Positions 11,900 to 27,150 of a DNA stretch of 64,000 nt are shown in pieces. Positions within the stretch are counted from its first letter, which is position 1, and each line of letters begins with the position of its first letter. The DNA comes from Dermanyssus gallinae (lineage: Eukaryota > Arthropoda > Arachnida > Mesostigmata > Dermanyssidae). The notes under the pieces were generated by a model. It saw only the letters and a program-made list of their open reading frames with translations. It ran no database searches and was not told the origin of the DNA. The position numbers and the translations under genes were made by a program. The DNA lies in assembly GCA_003439945.1 (NCBI GenBank), contig QVRM01002137.1, positions 62,001 through 126,000 of the forward strand, read 5' to 3'.

Positions 11900-13600
11900 T
11901 GTGTCATTTCCCTAGCCTGCGTTTGGTTTCGTTTATCTCTTGCCATAATGGTTTATCACTGAAACCTAATGCCTCGGCTATGGGCACTGTTCTCACTCCT
12001 CCTAGCTCGTCGCACTTCAGCGCGATATGTTCGATGGATTCTTCATCTATATCACACGCTCTACACCGAACGCTCTCAATAGTCGAGTATCTGGCCGCCA
12101 GCAGTCGGGTGTTGAGCATACCGGCCCTACAGTCAGCGAATAGCCCGGACACTTGCGAGTTCAAATAAATAATATATTTTCGGCCGTATTTCTTTTTTGT
12201 TTCCTGTAAAATTGCAAGGATGTCTTTCTCTCCATATCCTCTCTCCATCTCTCTTCGACTGTTTTGTCAAATTTCTTCTTCACATCTTTGGTTATCTGTT
12301 TATTTGTTATCACCGCGTGTTCTTCAAAATCCATCGTACTGCACTTAAATTTGCGTTCAAGGAATTTTAGCCGTTTATCCCATTTGCTTGTATTTTTTTC
12401 GCTCAGTTTTGCTGTGGGCAGTTCGGCCGCCCAGTTTTGTTCTTCCTCATTTGCGGCTATGTTTTTCAGACGGCTTACTTACGATATCTTTGCTTGTGCT
12501 TCCCTTGCCCAGAAGGTGGAGACTCCAAATTCCCCTTCGATAATTTGTGCTGCACATGTATACCTACATTGCATTGCATGTCGGCCAACTGCACGTTGTA
12601 TTGTGTCCAATCTGTTTACCATGCTTGCGTCTAAACTCGCAATAGCGTTAGCGTACGTCTCTGTTGGCACAACCATGCTTTTCCAGAGCTCTTTAGCCAC
12701 CATGAATCTATTGCAACTCCACAACGCCTTTTTTCTTACAATCATTTGTCCATTTCAGCCCGTTCTCTTTGTACTGCATGCTCAGCTTTAAAAATATCTG
12801 GACTGTTTTCTATTATAACCCCCAAGTATTTGTATGCGTTTTCATATTCTATTTATCTTCTCTGTATCTGTAGCGGCATCTCTCTGATATCCCCAGAAAA
12901 TATTGCATTTGCATATTTCTTTTCGGTGAACTCCTGTCCCATATTTTTCGCCGTTTTTCCGCATAGTGTTAACATTTTTTGCATTTGGTCAGCACCTTCC
13001 GCTAAAATCACTATGTCGTCTGCGAACAACAGGACACACGGTAGGAGGGATAATATATCATCAGCTCTAGCGTATACCATTTTAAAACCAAGATTTGATT
13101 CATACACATGTCGTGCCACCTCCTCAATGTAAAGTAAAAACAGTGACACAGAGCAAGGACATCCTTGTCGAAGTCCTTTCCTTAGCCTGTAGAAATCAGA
13201 TGAGTTCGATCCGATTCTTGCAAAGATGTAGCTCCTGTCATATATTTCTTTAAACATACTGACCCATGCCTGTCCTAATCCACCTTCTATCATCTTGTTC
13301 GAAAGAGTGTTTCTATCGACCGAATCGTAGGCCCGTCGGATATCTAGGAATGTTGCAACTAAGTTCTGTTTTCTAGATCTGGCCCAATAGATACTTTCGT
13401 CACTTAGAAGACTATCCTCTATTCTCCTGCCTGTTCTAACACCACTCTGCCATGATCCTATTCGTTTTATCTCTTCCAGCTCGTCCTGTAGCCTGTCTCT
13501 AAGGTTACCCAAGACACTGTCGATCTTCAACGCCTCTGCAGCTTCCTCGGATGTGTTGAACCACAGTTGAATGATACCGCCACTTGAGTCAGGTTGAGAC
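11900..13600 (-). mobile_element. Decayed LINE with RT and C-terminal Cys/His domain, minus strand
   Basis: The RT piece (13530-12853) shows 'SGVRTGRRIED' (fingers), FLDIRRAYDSVDR (motif A), KGLRQGCPCSVSLFLLYI (motif B) and LLFADDIVILAEG (motif C, with both catalytic Asp present). After a frame change, 12745-12479 gives a thumb region (ELWKSMVVP..Y, RLDTIQRAVGRH). Then 12248-11904 gives CRACDIDEESIEHIALKC, a C-terminal CCHC knuckle. The 'GLRQGCP' and 'LLFADDIV' wording differs from the 8-11 kb element, so it is a different LINE lineage (clade unassigned). The 5' part is missing. Confidence 0.75.
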
Positions 13601-13609
13601 TGGGGAAAC

Positions 13610-15173
13610 AGTCTAAAACAATCGAGCTACATAGAGCCATGAGCTTATCAGTGAAGGGCTCGTAGACGACCGACGTTGTATCAGTGTTCTCCAGTCGGCG
13701 TTAAATCGAAACTCGAAATAAGCCTTTAGTGCGTTTAGTGCCACCTTGTCGCGAACAGCCTGAATCTGACCTCTGCCCTTGTCAGTGAGCTTGACGGCGT
13801 TTTTACTAGTCACTATCTTCTCGGTCAGTTGAATCCTCCGCTGTACAAGCAACACTTTCTTCGTTCAAAGTAACACTAGGCAAGAAATCGCAGCATCCGC
13901 GAGCGTTGACTGTGCAGTTCTCGCAGATGTGCGAACAACAGGCGTAGAATCATCAATCGAGTTCCATCGACAGCCACAGATGAAGCATCACCACTTTTTA
14001 CGTTCGGAACGTCACTTGAAGTAGCCGCCGAGCCGAGCTATCAGCCGTGCCGCTAACAGCTGTGGAAAACTTGTCCGTCTTCTCCTCCTTTTGAATTACA
14101 ACCACCATAACTCTGCTGAAAAGAGCAGCCTTTCGCCTCTGCTCTAGCGATGCCCTATTAGTACCCATGTCGCTCCTTAGTGGAGAGTAAACAGAACGCG
14201 TTATTGCACGTTGGCACGTGCACGCGCGATGGCAGACGTGCAGATACTGCCGACCCTAGCCTAGCGAGACAGAACGCAAAAACAGACACTACTGTGGGGC
14301 ATAGAGCCGACACTCGGGCGACGCCTATTAGCGGCGGGCGGCAGCAAACACCAGCGAACACAACGGGAGAACGCCTTAGAACCAACTGGTTCTTCTGTCG
14401 TAGTTGGTATCAAAGGTATAGCACAGTGGCAGCAATGGCATTCGAGTTGTTATCATACTACATCATACAATTAGGTCTATACACACTCTTTCCGTTGCAT
14501 TCAAATTAAAATGATTGAAAGAAAAAAGAAACATTGTGAACGTGTAAAGATCCATTAGTTGGTCGTGATAGCATATCTTGTTTACGTGTGGAAGACGTAA
14601 TGTATTCTCTAATGTTAGGTATTGACCGTGACCTTTATTGCCTCCAGGCTAAGTTCTTGCTTTTTTTTATTTATTCGCCTTACATATATATTTATATATA
14701 TATATAGCTCGTAACAACTGAGCCAGAAATCGACTCTTTAACAGGACGCCTCTGAGACCAGTTGTCTACGTTGGCATAGTGTGACTATTGTTGTTCCTAC
14801 GGCAGCACTAACTGAGCACTGTCTTTGACGACTTAGGGGATTAGGAACGATTACACTACACCTTTTTAACAGACAGTAACAACACTTGCCCGTGGAGACC
14901 TCTGCACTACTGGAGCAAGCCTGCCTTGAAAATCCAGCCCTACAGCGTCTACGTCCTAAGCTAGCCAGTTGCCCCTCGCGTTACTGGTTGAACAGCCAGT
15001 TAGCCACAAATTAAATGACTTGCCACCGGCAGCAACGACTATGCACGCGCCGCACAGCTAGAGACACTGGTCAGTGTAACTTTTCTATCTATCGGAGGAG
15101 TACAGAGGCACGAAAATACCTCTCAATGACAATTAAAAATAGCCAAGTAGAGTGCTAGAACTCATTGTGCGAG

Positions 15174-15180
<7 letters not shown>
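13610..15180. other. Unassigned sequence, possibly retroelement-derived
   Basis: Minus-strand frames at 13613-13855 and near 14000-14170 are open and GC-rich but show no motif I recognise. Their position just 5' of the minus-strand LINE makes an ORF1 or leader relic possible. From 14400 to 15180 nothing was supported apart from a short (AT)n near 14690. Confidence 0.3.

Positions 15181-15184
<4 letters not shown>

Positions 15185-15248
<64 letters not shown>
15185..15248. repeat. (AT)n microsatellite
   Basis: Pure (AT)n, about 64 bp, directly upstream of the block shared with gene A. Confidence 0.95.
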
Positions 15249-15251
<3 letters not shown>

Positions 15252-15267
15252 AATTAATTCCATAACA

Positions 15268-15690
15268 CTTTTGTATTCTATGTTCAAGTATGGATGCTTC
15301 TCAAGACGACCCGCACTTTCCAATGGATCTGACAACTTTGTTTGTCTCGGCCTATCCAACATCTTGCATCTGATAAAAATGTGCTGCAAGGACGAGCAGC
15401 TCCGCCTATATGCGTGTGCACCAAGCCCTCTGCAGTACTGCATACCCGCGTTCGTGTCGTGCTCCCTCCCATTGTATCAAAATCAATTCCAGCGGATGTC
15501 CTAGTGAGTAGGATTACTATGTAGTGTGTGTGTGTGTGTGCGTGTCATCAAGAATGTTGTCAAACTTACTGGATAAGGAAGATCAACAGAAAAACCTCGG
15601 ATTCATTAACCATGTGGTCGCCCATGTTTCTTGTGGTTTGAAACAAAGTTTCAAAAGCGTGCGTGTTCGCATAGGTAAGATGCACTTGTG
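15268..15690 (+). promoter_or_regulatory. Upstream block of paralogue B with candidate first exon (15554-15674)
   Basis: Homologous to 3275-3790. In this copy an ATG at 15554 opens 40 codons (MLSNLLDKEDQQKNLG...) ending at a strong donor (ATAG|GTAAGA at 15674). The same place in copy A has a stop and a lost donor. The acceptor of exon 2 lies at 15916. Joining the two puts the exon 2 leader in a frame that stops before the ATG at 16081, so the exon is more likely untranslated leader or an upstream ORF. Confidence 0.4.
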
Positions 15691-16080
15691 AAAAATAGAC
15701 GCTTCGACTGCTTGTATGGACCCTGTATATGGCAGTTTTTCTATAGTACACATTTAGTGTTTTTTTTATAGTACTGGTCTTAAAATACATTAGTTAGTAG
15801 TTTCTTCGTGCTTTCCCTCTACCGGCATTGACACGCCTGCCTTCTTGCGGCACGGAAGGTAATGTTGTCTTTTCATTCTGGAAATTGTGTTCTATCTTAT
15901 TGTAATAATATTTCAGTCAGGGAAAAGAGAGAGAGAGAGAGATCGCGCGCAAAGTACTTCTGGAAGAAGACGGTCCAGAAGGCAAGATTGTTGTAGGTGC
16001 ATCCACATTTGGCGTACTACAGCTGACGGTCTTTTCCCCTCCGGCTTCCGCACTGAGCTGCCGCAGCGGCTATTGACGAT

Positions 16081-19584
<3,504 letters not shown>

Positions 19585-19589
19585 GAGGA

Positions 19590-19887
19590 TAATTCGGCTC
19601 GTCGTGGTCGGCTGTGTCGTGTTCGCCTATCGTATATCCCTATCTTTCTACAGTCAAAGAGATATGTAGAAAGAAACCATACTGACCCACCACCTACCAA
19701 AGTACCTACCTACCTGCTCTCACTCTGCAGGGCGCCAGCGATCATTGGCCGACATTGCGTCACGAAGCGTTTTACCGCTCCTAGATAAGGCTGCTCAAGT
19801 CAGTCATCGCTGCGCTCCGTCATCATTGCTGCGATTGTGCAAACAAAGGTGACATACCTACGTCTCATGCACTTGTCTACAAAGGCC

Positions 19888-19930
<43 letters not shown>
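19590..19930. other. Duplicated downstream block of gene B and (AT)n
   Basis: 19590-19845 aligns with 6120-6310 downstream of gene A. An (AT)n tract follows at 19890-19928. Confidence 0.6.
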
Positions 19931-19937
<7 letters not shown>

Positions 19938-20062
19938 TGGGGGTATGAAATGTTGTCCATTTAGAGCGACCAATCCGACTAAAACTTTCTCTCGCTAAGC
20001 CGTCTCTCTCTGGGCCAACAGCATTACGCCGCACGATCCGCACGCATTGCGCGTAAGTGTCG

Positions 20063-21091
20063 ATGCTCGAACAATGTAGTACCCCCGTTAGTATGTCAGT
20101 TACCCTTTGCGCCAGCCCAGTCATTGTCGCAGTTTTGTTGCTGCTATTCTTACTGTTGTTACTGCAGTCTCTAAACGAGAACAACACTACGATAAACGCA
20201 CATAAACATGATGTGCCACGACTGGATTATTGGAACGGGCTAACCGGCACCGTAAAGGGCAAGCGGTCACCGGAGATGAAACCGTGTATGACTCCATTTG
20301 CTGGTTATCGCACAGGTTCTACTTTGCAGGTTACTTAAACCGGCAAATGATCGGCGTCGTTTCTTTTCGCGTTTAGTGACTTCTACTGGTTACTAAATCT
20401 ATCCTTGTTCTAAATGAAACTGTTCTGATCGCAAGCTAAGCAGTTTAAACGGCGACCGTTGATTTCTGCCGAGTTTCTCTTGGTGCTTTACGGCGGCCGC
20501 GCCTCAAACTCTATATAACTACGCGCTCGATTGCCTATTATTATTATTATTATTAGTGGGCCTGATAGCTACAGTTATGATCAGCTGTTCATTCTCAATG
20601 GTTTCACTCCGTCGTAGGCCCAAGACAATGACAGGTTGCTTGTTTTGATATTGAACTACTGGTTAATTGAGACGTCGCTTTCGTCGAGCATCTTGAACGT
20701 TCGTTTTACTCACCGTCGCATGCTCATTGGTCGGTCAATGATGTGGATGGTGTTTCCAGCCGAACAATCTATTCATAATATTGCTATGCGCATTATATAT
20801 ATATATATGGGAGAGTGCTGGTTTGTAACATAGTCGTTCTTTAAACTATAGCAACAACAACAGCAACACCAACGAATTGGCCCGTTCGTCAGTACCGAGA
20901 AGTCCAGTGCTGACGACACCGGTTCGAGCGCGATCAGGGATCCGATCGGCACGCGTTGTTTTCCTGACAGTATCTTCCAGATGAGACCACCCACCTCATT
21001 AGCGACGATTCCTGATGTAACTCTTGAGTATCCTCACTGTGCCATCATTAATGTAAACACTTCATACTCTCGCTCTATATACGAGCTTTGA
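20063..21091 (+). CDS. Putative secreted or membrane-anchored protein, two (possibly three) exons
   Basis: The first coding exon ends at a CAG|GTTACT donor (20329). Its ATG at 20063 or 20093 precedes a strong hydrophobic run (VIVAVLLLLFLLLLLQSL), which suits a signal peptide or signal anchor. It continues as NENNTTINAHKHDVPRLDYW with possible N-glycosylation at NNT. The terminal exon (20852-21091) follows a CTATAG acceptor in the same phase 0. It encodes a Ser/Thr/Pro-rich tail with TRCFPDSIFQMRPPTS and EYPHCAIINVNTSYS, stop TGA. Direct splicing gives 158 aa. A phase-0, 132-bp candidate cassette exon (20618-20749) lies between. Two AATAAA signals follow (21120, 21146). I do not recognise a family. 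The Leu run is encoded by TTG/CTG-type repeats. Confidence 0.5.
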
Positions 21092-21119
21092 GCCTCTGTA
21101 ACTTAAAGCAGTGTGTTGT

Positions 21120-21151
21120 AATAAATGTAACTCACTCATAAGAATAATAAA
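21120..21151 (+). terminator. Two polyadenylation signals
   Basis: AATAAA at 21120-21125 and again at 21146-21151, 29 and 55 bp after the stop of the 20-21 kb gene. Confidence 0.55.
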
Positions 21152-21479
21152 GTATATCTTTCTGTATTTATTGTTTGTTACGTTTATACCAGCAAACAAC
21201 GATTTGCATATCATGTGACTATATCTATATACACACAAACAGGTTGGCAAAACATAAACATTATTCATCGATTACTTGATAAGACAACAATTGCATGCGA
21301 AGTTGTATATTGTCTGTTCGTCACTGAGTAGGATAAACGCACTGTACTTGACCCAACTTTTTGGTCGCACGGCACGTTGATAAAGCCGTACTTTAGCCGC
21401 ATCTTACCTCAGAAGATTAAATCGCAGTTTGACGGTGATCTTTTCAAAGTTTGGGCATCTCCCACGTCGGCTGATTTGG

Positions 21480-22518
21480 AGCCGACAGAGGAAGATGTTG
21501 GCGATCAAACATATGTCTCTACTTGAAATCTATCTAGGTCGGCTGTCAATAAAAAATAACCTTCGTAAAAAATGTTTTTAATTCTACATCAGCTGCCAAA
21601 TCAGGTGCATTAGAAGATTGCTGTTTGCTGTATGGCTAGAAAACATTCTTCTTTTTTTTATAAATACCTTTAGACTCAGTCTTGTCAACTCCGTTCACAC
21701 AAAGGACTCGAAAGGAGATTCTGAGAACTACCGGTCTGTTTTACAATGCTTTGTACCATACTGCATCTAAGAGAAAGTTTTACTTAACCACTTAAATAAC
21801 TTCTTAATTTTAAACCGCATACTTGCTCAGCCTAACATATTGAGGAGATGCAGGTAAAGCCTTAGCTGCAATTACTCTGCTTGGTAACCTCCGTGACGTC
21901 GACTTGAAAACCAGCATGAATGTATTTCGTATAAAAATACTTCCAATAGTAAGTTACTGCTTGCCCGTAGTCGCAACGTACTTGACCCTAAGCGATATGA
22001 AAAGTCTAGATAAAATAATAGCTTGGTATATAAAACGAATATTGGGCTTAGAAAAGAACGCGTCAGTAACACTCGCAATGGAGCTGTGTAGGGAGCAACC
22101 ATTTACAGAAGGGTTGGTACTGAACAAGCTACCCGTTAGTCCACAAGTGTTAGACGTCTACGGATATTTTCGAGAGACTAAGAACATGCAATGCGTTATG
22201 GGCAATTATACCGAAGGACCAGCTTTCGTCTCCCAGAGGTGGAAAGGAGCGCAACAAAAGAATCGTACAACAATTTGTCGAACCACGTGGCATGGATACT
22301 ACAATTATATATATATATGAAAAATAACTCTTTCTTTATTGAAGAATGTGTGTGTAGTTTTTGTGGAGAATGTGACTTCGGGCGCTACCACATACTCGAA
22401 TGCACCGAAACTGAAGAGGAGTCCGTAACCTCACAAGTGAAATATGTACTGTCCTAAATCGTTGTATTGTACCTAATCTACCAATTCATGGTGAGATTAA
22501 AGTTTGATTGATTGATTA
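21480..22518 (+). pseudogene. LINE family X relic with (GATT)n tail (copy X4)
   Basis: RT finger remnants (GDSENYRSVLQ..., EKVLLNHLNNFL) lie at 21700-21830. After a deletion, 21904-22320 gives ILPIVSYCLPVV...LDKIIAWYIKRILGL, equivalent to the block in X3. A knuckle follows after (AT)n as CSFCGECDFGRYHILEC. The copy ends at GATTAAAGTTTGATTGATTG, the same (GATT)n tail type as X3. Stops and deletions make it inactive. Confidence 0.7.
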
Positions 22519-23330
22519 CTTGCTCAGCACTGCTTCATCACCCATCGGTCTATATGCTCGCTCAAAGAACTTTTGTGTTGGACATAAAGAAGCAACCCAA
22601 CGTCAATTATTTTGAGTATGCAGATCATTTAAAACTTTATTATTCTCTTTGCTCCCAGTTTGTGAGTGACATGCTATTCCGCAATTGGCTATCGATAGCA
22701 TTCCTCGATCATGTTCTGAAAATGGCATGATTTTAGACGTATACAGTACGTCTGATCTAGATTTTGGCTTTTATATTAAAAAGGTTGGGGAAGCATTATT
22801 GCGTCTTGCGAATACAATATTTTGCTGCTTCATGTGACCTTTCTTGCGTACATTCGGTTAATTACATATTTTGTGCTTCCCAAACTTTTTTGTTCTGCTC
22901 TCTGGGGGCTCCACCTTGCTAATTTTGGAACTTTAGTTGAAGACGTCCAATATACGTTCCTGACGCGCATGTGGTTTATGTACCCTAAATGCATGTTAGC
23001 TGACGTTGTTTCTAGTATAGATTTACTTTTCAGAAAGGACAGCATTCCTGCTCTATGTTAACTTACACAATATGAATTGCTAGAACTTCACTTTTTTATT
23101 TGCGATTCATCACTCCAAGGGCCGTGGCCCGTTTTTAGTTCGTAAACGGGTTGCTTGGTGGATGGACAAATGGGCGCATGCAAATCCAAATTGTGCCTAT
23201 CTATTTGGCGATAAAATACCTTCTTCTTGCGGGAATACTTACAATGAAAACAGTACTTATATGACCATGACAAATTGTAGCACACGTCCCTTTAATATGA
23301 TAATAAAGGTGCTTTTATGATATGTCATAT
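22519..23330 (+). pseudogene. LINE relic: RT motif C and C-terminal block
   Basis: The frame at 22512-22730 reads NYFEYADHLKLYYSLCSQ, an RT motif C with the second Asp changed to His. The frame at 22822-23061 reads RLITYFVLPKLFCSALWG and VEDVQYTFLTRM, the typical region after the RT in CR1/Rex-like LINEs. A 3' unit at 23240-23330, also present at 17690-17800, closes it. Confidence 0.6.
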
Positions 23331-23769
23331 GTTATATTTGAGTATGCTGTAAAATAGCAGTTGCGCTAATAACAACGAACAATGAGCGCCACTTCGAAAG
23401 AACAGCATACATACATCGTAATACGTGATAAAAATAACATCAATAAACGTCAATAGTATCGAAATAATATAATAATCGAAATGTTATTACTGACACTACA
23501 CGATGAATGGGACATACGTCCCAAACAGATTAGTGATAACTTTTAGAACACTTGAACAACACAATGCCAGGCGGTATCCAAAGTCGGTGCATAATATGTG
23601 CACTGAGTTCTTCGCTGCCTCTGGCGCACAGAGATCTCCCTCATTCACAAAAACAGTTATGACCGAGCGCGTCTATGGACAGTGGGTAGCGCAGACCTTA
23701 GATAAATAGTGCGAAATTGTCGTTGCAGGGTAATCCCTCGCGTAGACAACAGCAACAACAACAACAAAC

Positions 23770-23777
23770 ACTATATG

Positions 23778-23812
<35 letters not shown>

Positions 23813-23840
23813 ATATATTTACATATATGTACATATATAC
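23770..23840. repeat. (AT)n microsatellites
   Basis: Several (AT)n runs broken by TTT and ACAT steps. Confidence 0.9.
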
Positions 23841-23847
23841 CTCCTAG

Positions 23848-24038
23848 TTACATAATTACAGGCACAATGTAAGCCACTATTGCGACAACGTACGACATAA
23901 TCTTGAAATAACTCTTTCTCCCTTGCGTATCGTTATGTTCGTCCATATCTGTCGTCTGTGACATCTTTGGAAAAACGCCTAAATTCGCCCACCACATCGC
24001 AGGATAGACCCGGTTGTCTATGACGTAATGACATACCC
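23848..24038 (-). CDS. Candidate terminal exon of a C-terminally membrane-anchored protein
   Basis: A CTTCTCGCAG acceptor just above 24038 opens a phase-1 exon. It reads VCHYVIDNRVYPAMWW ... GRKSYFKIMSYVVAIVAYIV, ending in a hydrophobic C-terminal segment five residues from the stop at 23848. A short charged region then one last hydrophobic helix is the layout of a tail anchor. No upstream exon could be matched with confidence: the Met/His gene on the same strand has its own stop at 24152. It could be a separate gene end or an alternative 3' exon. No clear AATAAA follows. Confidence 0.35.
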
Positions 24039-24151
24039 CTGCGAGAAGATGCTCAGATCGAAGAATATACGATCCGTGTTCCGCTACCAACTATCATTAT
24101 CCTAATAGGAGTCTAGACGCGCTTTAGACTTGCGGCTTAGCTGCCCCTGTT

Positions 24152-26639
24152 TTAGACGAGCGTGGATGATGATGATGATGGCCTTCTTTCTTGTTCTTGC
24201 TCAACTGCCCTGCCAGCTGTCATGATTGACGGCGGCGGGGGCGACATTGGGACCCTCACCTTGACTGACCTTGGCGCTATTGCAATGGAGGAGACTCGCT
24301 GACTAGGCATGGCCATTTGCATCGACATTGGCGACATCATTGTGGTCGTGGTCCCTGCCATTGATGGCCTGGCCATCCTCATCGAATCGGTGTCCTGCAT
24401 CATGGACCTCATCATGTTCCTGATCATCATTTGTCGAACGCTGGCCATCGTCATCGCTGGCTGATGACGATGCATGTTGTTATGGTTATTCATTGTGACC
24501 GCCGTCGCCAGGCCCGGTGACATCATGACCTGTCCTGTCGGTGACATCATGACCTGTCTTGCCATGGAGGGCATCATGGTCATCGGGACGGGCATCATCA
24601 TCATTGGGCGAACCATCGGGTGCATCATGTCATGGCGCTGGATCACTGCGTACACCGCAAATAAACACACATATTTATAATCAAGTATTTAATACATGCA
24701 AAATTAAATAAATAGATTTCTCTAAGCCTTAAAAATTAAGTAAATAGAAGGGGCCATCCTATTCGGTGATCGTCCTTACGATGAAGGGACACCCCGCGCT
24801 TAGGTCAAGCATAGTCTAGTTCACCAGTAGTTTTGACATCTTCTATGCGAACAGCCTCGTAAATATGTAGGTATGAGTATAATACCTAGTTATAATCGTC
24901 TTCCAAGGCGAGTGTGTTGATGAATCGGCTATTCATGAATGGGACATGCGTAGCCGTAGAGTATATAATAGACAAGAATAACATAGAATATATAATATAC
25001 CTATTATAATATTTAAAGCGTATTCGCTTGTTCAAACGTTAAGAGTAGTCAGAATCGGTTGTAGCGAGTCGGTGCAATATGAATAGCGACTAGGTGTAAT
25101 AGGTGTACCGTGACACGAGTACAAACTTGCACGGAAGAATTAAGATCCCTTTTTCGCTTTTGATAGTAGAACAAATAAGCATTACTCGTTACGTCATATC
25201 CTCTTCTGCTACCATAGTTTCCACTAGTAGAGTGCAATGGTGTCATGGTGGCGTCTTCAGCCAGCTACACAGCGACAGCTTTAGAGGAAGACGACCAGAC
25301 CACGCCCTAGGGGAACGCATTCGTATTCGCGAGCATTCAACATTCGAACATTTTCATTTGAAGAAAGTTGAGACTTGCACTTACTGTGCATGAAATCGCC
25401 GACATGCGACATGTCCATTTCGTGTATCTCCACCTCGCCGCCGCGGTGAAAGTCGGGCATATGGTGAGTCGCATGCGAAATGTGCTTCATGTGGCGTGCC
25501 GGCATACGAACTCGCCCGCGGTGGCTGCAGCCTTTCTTTGCTTTGCAGCCCTTTTTCTCCTGCTTCATACTAAGTTGGCAAATAAATATGACTTTTTTAA
25601 TAATTTCTCAGGGGACAACACTGTCAGCGCCTGATACACTCATCAGGTCGGCAACCACAACTCATATATGTGTTTCACTGCTCATATATATATATATATA
25701 TATATATATTTCACTGCTTATATTGGTAAGCGAGATTAATATTTTATTATATTTAGATGAGGCAGATTCCCTGAGGGTTTTAAAAACAACCTCCTTAAAA
25801 AATGTTTTTATTAATTCTAGATCCCCGAAGGGTTGGCGCAAGAGAAGAGTGTCTCTTCTTCCAAAAGAGAGAGTAGATAATATCTCTTTACAATGTAGGC
25901 GACTAATCACAATTACGCTCATAACATATCGAACATTTATGCAGGTATTTAAGAGTATAATACAGAGCCGACAAATGGCAACATAGAATAATGGCAGTGC
26001 AGATTTAGGGCAGGGTATAGGCTAGATGATCATATTATTATATTAAGTCAATAATTCAAGAGCGAGTGGGCTATTGGCAGACGCTAGGGCAGGGATGTTG
26101 GATACAAGGATTGAGCAGCGAGCTAAATAGATGGAGGGGGGAGCTCAGAATGTCGAGCTTGTGGGCTAAGGAATGAATCAATTGAACATAATATAAAATA
26201 ATGTACGACTTTGGGGGTAGCAAAGATATAGATCTATCGGAGACCCTAGCTGTCGAACCAAATGTCAGAAGGGACCAGGTCGATATTACCAAAAAGATTT
26301 TGTCTCAATGGTCAGTAGGCGTTGGAGGAGGATACATTTGTAATATGGATGCGTAGGTAATATATATGCTACCACTTTAAGGGCGCCTGATATAAAAGGA
26401 TGACATTTGTATTTAGGGATACATATCAAGCAAAAATCAATGAATATTGTAACTCTAGGTGTATTTGCCATTCAGCTATGGAGTGAGCAGTCTCACTTAA
26501 CAATGATGTTTGATATTTCCATCGGGCGTCGGTATGCTCACTCTTTTTTGGACGATTTCTTCAACAAGAAACCTTCGCTAGCCTCAGCTAGTAGCATGAG
26601 AGCAAAGACACCGAAAGCTAAGAGGGTCAACGTCTTCAT
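24152..26639 (-). CDS. Secreted Met/His-rich basic protein, three exons (258 aa)
   Basis: Exon 1 (26639-26542) has a CACAATG start context and a clear signal peptide (MKTLTLLAFGVFALM..., likely cleaved after AEAS), followed by GFLLKKSSKK. It ends at GA|GTGAGC, phase 2. Exon 2 (25569-25385) follows a CCAACTTAG acceptor and is Lys/Cys- then His-rich (GCKAKKGC, HMKHISHATHHMPDFH), ending at CA|GTAAGT, phase 1. Exon 3 (24645-24152) follows TACGCAG and is extremely Met-rich (MMHPMVRPMMMMPVPM, and VMMSP twice), ending in a Ser run and stop. All phases match, giving one 777-nt frame. The product should be extracellular. The Met and His density suggests Cu(I)/Cu(II) or other metal binding, but cement, cuticle or antimicrobial roles are equally possible. 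I know no named family. Confidence 0.7.
25740..26500. mobile_element. Dispersed repeat and LINE RT scraps in intron 1 of the Met/His gene
   Basis: 25750-25990 (plus) reads SRSPKGWRKRRVSLLPKERVDN and then a Tyr-rich segment, like the 'W..A.V.LLPK....YRPI' part of a LINE RT. 26290-26480 (minus) matches 33710-33830 (plus), with CPKYKCH/VPKYACH type translations and shared 'TACCTAAATACGCATGTCA'-like nucleotides. Both are non-functional. Confidence 0.45.
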
Positions 26640-26889
26640 TGTGGCACTTGTAATCCCGTGTCAGAGCGTGATCCTCAAAATGGTATCCGTGTTCTGTCCT
26701 AGTCGAGTTCTTCGGTTGCACCTGGTTTCGTTCGGTTTGCTTCCACGAAGTAACAAGAACTACATCGGGGTCGAACTTCAGTGGACAGCACCGCAGGAAG
26801 AACAACACTTCGTAGAGAGAGTTTTCGATACAGTTCCAGCATGTGGAGGTGCTCAAACTCGCCAACTTGACAAGTTGCTTTACTCGTGA

Positions 26890-27150
26890 CGAGCTGCTGC
26901 GGTTTTAGCGTGCTTAGCCGTGGCCGTGCTTAACCGACCCGCGGCGGCACAGTCCTGCGTGTCACTGCGATTGTTACTGTGGTCCGAATCGGAACAGACT
27001 GATTTATATACATATGTACATATATATATATATATACATACATGCATGGCGAAAGATTGACGGCACGCAGATACGCAAGCGCTGATTAGCCAAACTTTCG
27101 TCATCATCATCATCATCTGCAGCAGCAGCAGCAGCATGAGCTACGGGAGA
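26890..27150. other. (CAG/CAT)n and (AT)n low-complexity region
   Basis: Short (AT)n at 27015-27036 and a CATCATCATCATCTGCAGCAGCAGCAGCAG run at 27105-27135, written here as (CAT)n(CAG)n. No supported exon. Confidence 0.6.

Noticed and set aside
11620..12791. Hydrophobic plus-strand frames resembling membrane proteins
   Set aside because: Antisense to the minus-strand LINE RT and C-terminal domain, whose motifs are clear.
24474..24680. Plus-strand frame with repeated Gly/Met/Ile (DIMTCPVGDIMTCLAM)
   Set aside because: Complement of the Met-rich exon; the minus strand has matched splice phases and a signal peptide.
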